From Gallionellaceae bacterium (GTDB lineage: Bacteria; Pseudomonadota; Gammaproteobacteria; Burkholderiales; Thiobacillaceae): a DNA stretch of 34,341 bases. A program made the position numbers and the translations under genes. Below the pieces are notes generated by a model that made no database searches, was not told the origin of the DNA, and saw nothing but the letters and a program-made list of their open reading frames with translations. This document shows positions 33,741 to 34,341 of this stretch, piece after piece; within the stretch, counting starts at the first letter, position 1, and each line of letters opens with the position of its first letter. The stretch lies in contig JAQTLU010000021.1 in NCBI GenBank assembly GCA_028714735.1, positions 16,048 through 50,388 on the forward strand, given 5' to 3'.

Positions 33741-34221
33741 GTGAACTTCATGTGACGGTTTAAGTAGTTTTGCATCGGAATAGACATTTGAGAAATGACC
33801 TGCCGCCTCGGCACCAAGGCCAACGAGAATTGTGGCACAGCTATCCCAGCTTGAGATTTCGAATAACGCACCTTCAAGTTGAGGTTTGCACTCAGCGCTG
33901 CTCCAAAACGCTGAATTTCCGTCAGCGAATGGTGGTGATTCCACGGCACAGCGAAAGCCTTTAGGCACAGCACTGAATACACCCCAGATGAACTGTAACT
34001 TCTGCTCAGTAACCAGTTGATACAGATCTTGGCCGGTCATCCATTGGTCGTTTGGTTCGAATCCAGCAACGTTGTAGTTAATCTCAAGATCGCTTAGGTA
34101 CCAGTCGTAGTCGCACGCGGAAATATTCAGTGCCTCAAACACCGAACTCATTTCGGTGAAGTACGGCACTTGCTTTGTTCGTTCGAGGATCAAGTTAACG
34201 GCCATGGTTTGAGACGGCTAA
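33660..34221 (-). mobile_element. integron gene cassette (562 bp)
   Basis: The cassette runs on the minus strand from TTAGCC (34221-34216) to the G at 33660. Its first six bases TTAGCC are the exact complement of GGCTAA that begins its own attC. This self-match is expected because both are joined when a cassette circularises. It holds one gene (33735-34205) with 10 bases of leader and no own promoter that I can see. Orientation implies that any integrase and attI lie to the right, outside the window, unless the array is an orphan without integrase. Confidence 0.85.
33735..34205 (-). CDS. hypothetical cassette protein (156 aa)
   Basis: The 156-residue protein is acidic, Trp-rich and without signal peptide or membrane segment. 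Notable segments are ACDYDWYLSDLEINYN, LYQLVTEQKLQFIWGVFSAV, FADGNSAFWSS and ISSWDSCATILVGLG. The look (soluble, single domain, many aromatics) is like small immunity proteins and other cassette products, but I cannot assign a family with confidence. The start ATG 34205 is ten bases after the cassette core site, and the stop is within its attC. Codon use and GC content differ from the wall-synthesis genes to the left. Confidence 0.72.
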   Translation of the reverse strand: MAVNLILERTKQVPYFTEMSSVFEALNISACDYDWYLSDLEINYNVAGFEPNDQWMTGQDLYQLVTEQKLQFIWGVFSAVPKGFRCAVESPPFADGNSAFWSSAECKPQLEGALFEISSWDSCATILVGLGAEAAGHFSNVYSDAKLLKPSHEVHG

Positions 34222-34222
34222 C
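34216..34222 (-). other. cassette junction core site (GTTAGCC)
   Basis: GTTAGCC on the minus strand (34222-34216) is the boundary of the second cassette. It departs from the GTTRRRY consensus at one position but is complementary to GGCTAAC of the attC at 33740. What precedes it (to the right) does not fold like an attC, so the neighbour may be an attI site, a damaged attC or an inserted element. Confidence 0.65.
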
Positions 34223-34341
34223 GACGCTGTAGAAAAACCCTGTTCCACGCCGCCCAATCCGGGCCAGCCCGATTTTTTCAACGGGCCAGCCATTGCGACG
34301 CGAACAAGCCGAATTCAAGATTTGGTCTACCCACCGAGCCG
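34223..34341. other. unassigned right-edge sequence
   Basis: The last 119 bases hold no convincing gene. CGGGCCAGCC occurs twice (34260-34269 and 34282-34291, period 22), and GCCCG/CGGGC flank ATTTTTTCAA as a 5-bp stem. Short open frames run off the edge on the minus strand but are too short to judge. It could be the end of an insertion element or the region before attI. Confidence 0.3.

Overview
The window is GC-rich, tightly packed bacterial chromosome. The gene content, and a gatCAB block divergent from mreBCD-mrdA-rodA-rlpA-dacA-dat-ybeD-lipB, point to a betaproteobacterium (the Rhodocyclales / Nitrosomonadales / Hydrogenophilales range fits; the sequence alone does not fix the genus). 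I see no rRNA, tRNA or CRISPR array. Most neighbours overlap by 1-11 bases or are separated by a few bases. The last kilobase is visibly AT-richer and looks acquired.

Left part (1-9270). Two near-identical 146-bp tandem units each encode a small protein of under 50 residues. Both are coupled by ATGA overlaps to each other and to a CoA-binding protein gene. Then come a family-2 glycosyltransferase, the housekeeping row dapF - DUF484 - xerC - Mut7-C RNase-like gene, and, on the opposite strand, a three-gene unit of a MoaD-like beta-grasp protein and two different ATP-grasp ligases (TupA-like and RimK-like). uvrD is divergent from that unit.

Middle (9274-20634). A predicted outer-membrane barrel is followed by the most interesting locus. 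A PNPOx-GAF-winged-helix protein and a small PNPOx-like protein are divergent from an operon of a monoheme cytochrome c and an E1 alpha/beta thiamine-diphosphate dehydrogenase that has no E2 or E3 gene beside it. The shared intergenic region carries four TTAGC repeats spaced exactly 11 bp apart, the kind of site bound by OmpR/PhoB-type winged helices. I infer a one-component redox or metabolite sensor controlling an unusual 2-oxoacid oxidation module. ampG, mscS, exonuclease III, chaA, pyrE and a DUF4124 protein follow.

Right part (20641-33272). gatCAB (minus strand) supplies the tRNA-dependent amidotransferase. The divergent plus-strand cluster builds and shapes the cell wall (mreB, mreC, mreD, PBP2, RodA, RlpA, PBP5/6-type DacA), then provides a D-amino-acid transaminase-like enzyme, YbeD and LipB. 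A strong hairpin separates mreB from mreC.

Right edge (33273-34341). Directly after lipB, where lipA is commonly found, lie AT-richer minus-strand gene cassettes of integron type: an Imm53-family immunity protein, a clear 87-bp attC site, and a second cassette encoding an unrecognised 156-residue protein. The 5' core of this second cassette is the exact complement of the start of its own attC, which strongly supports integrase-mediated origin. No integrase gene is in the window.
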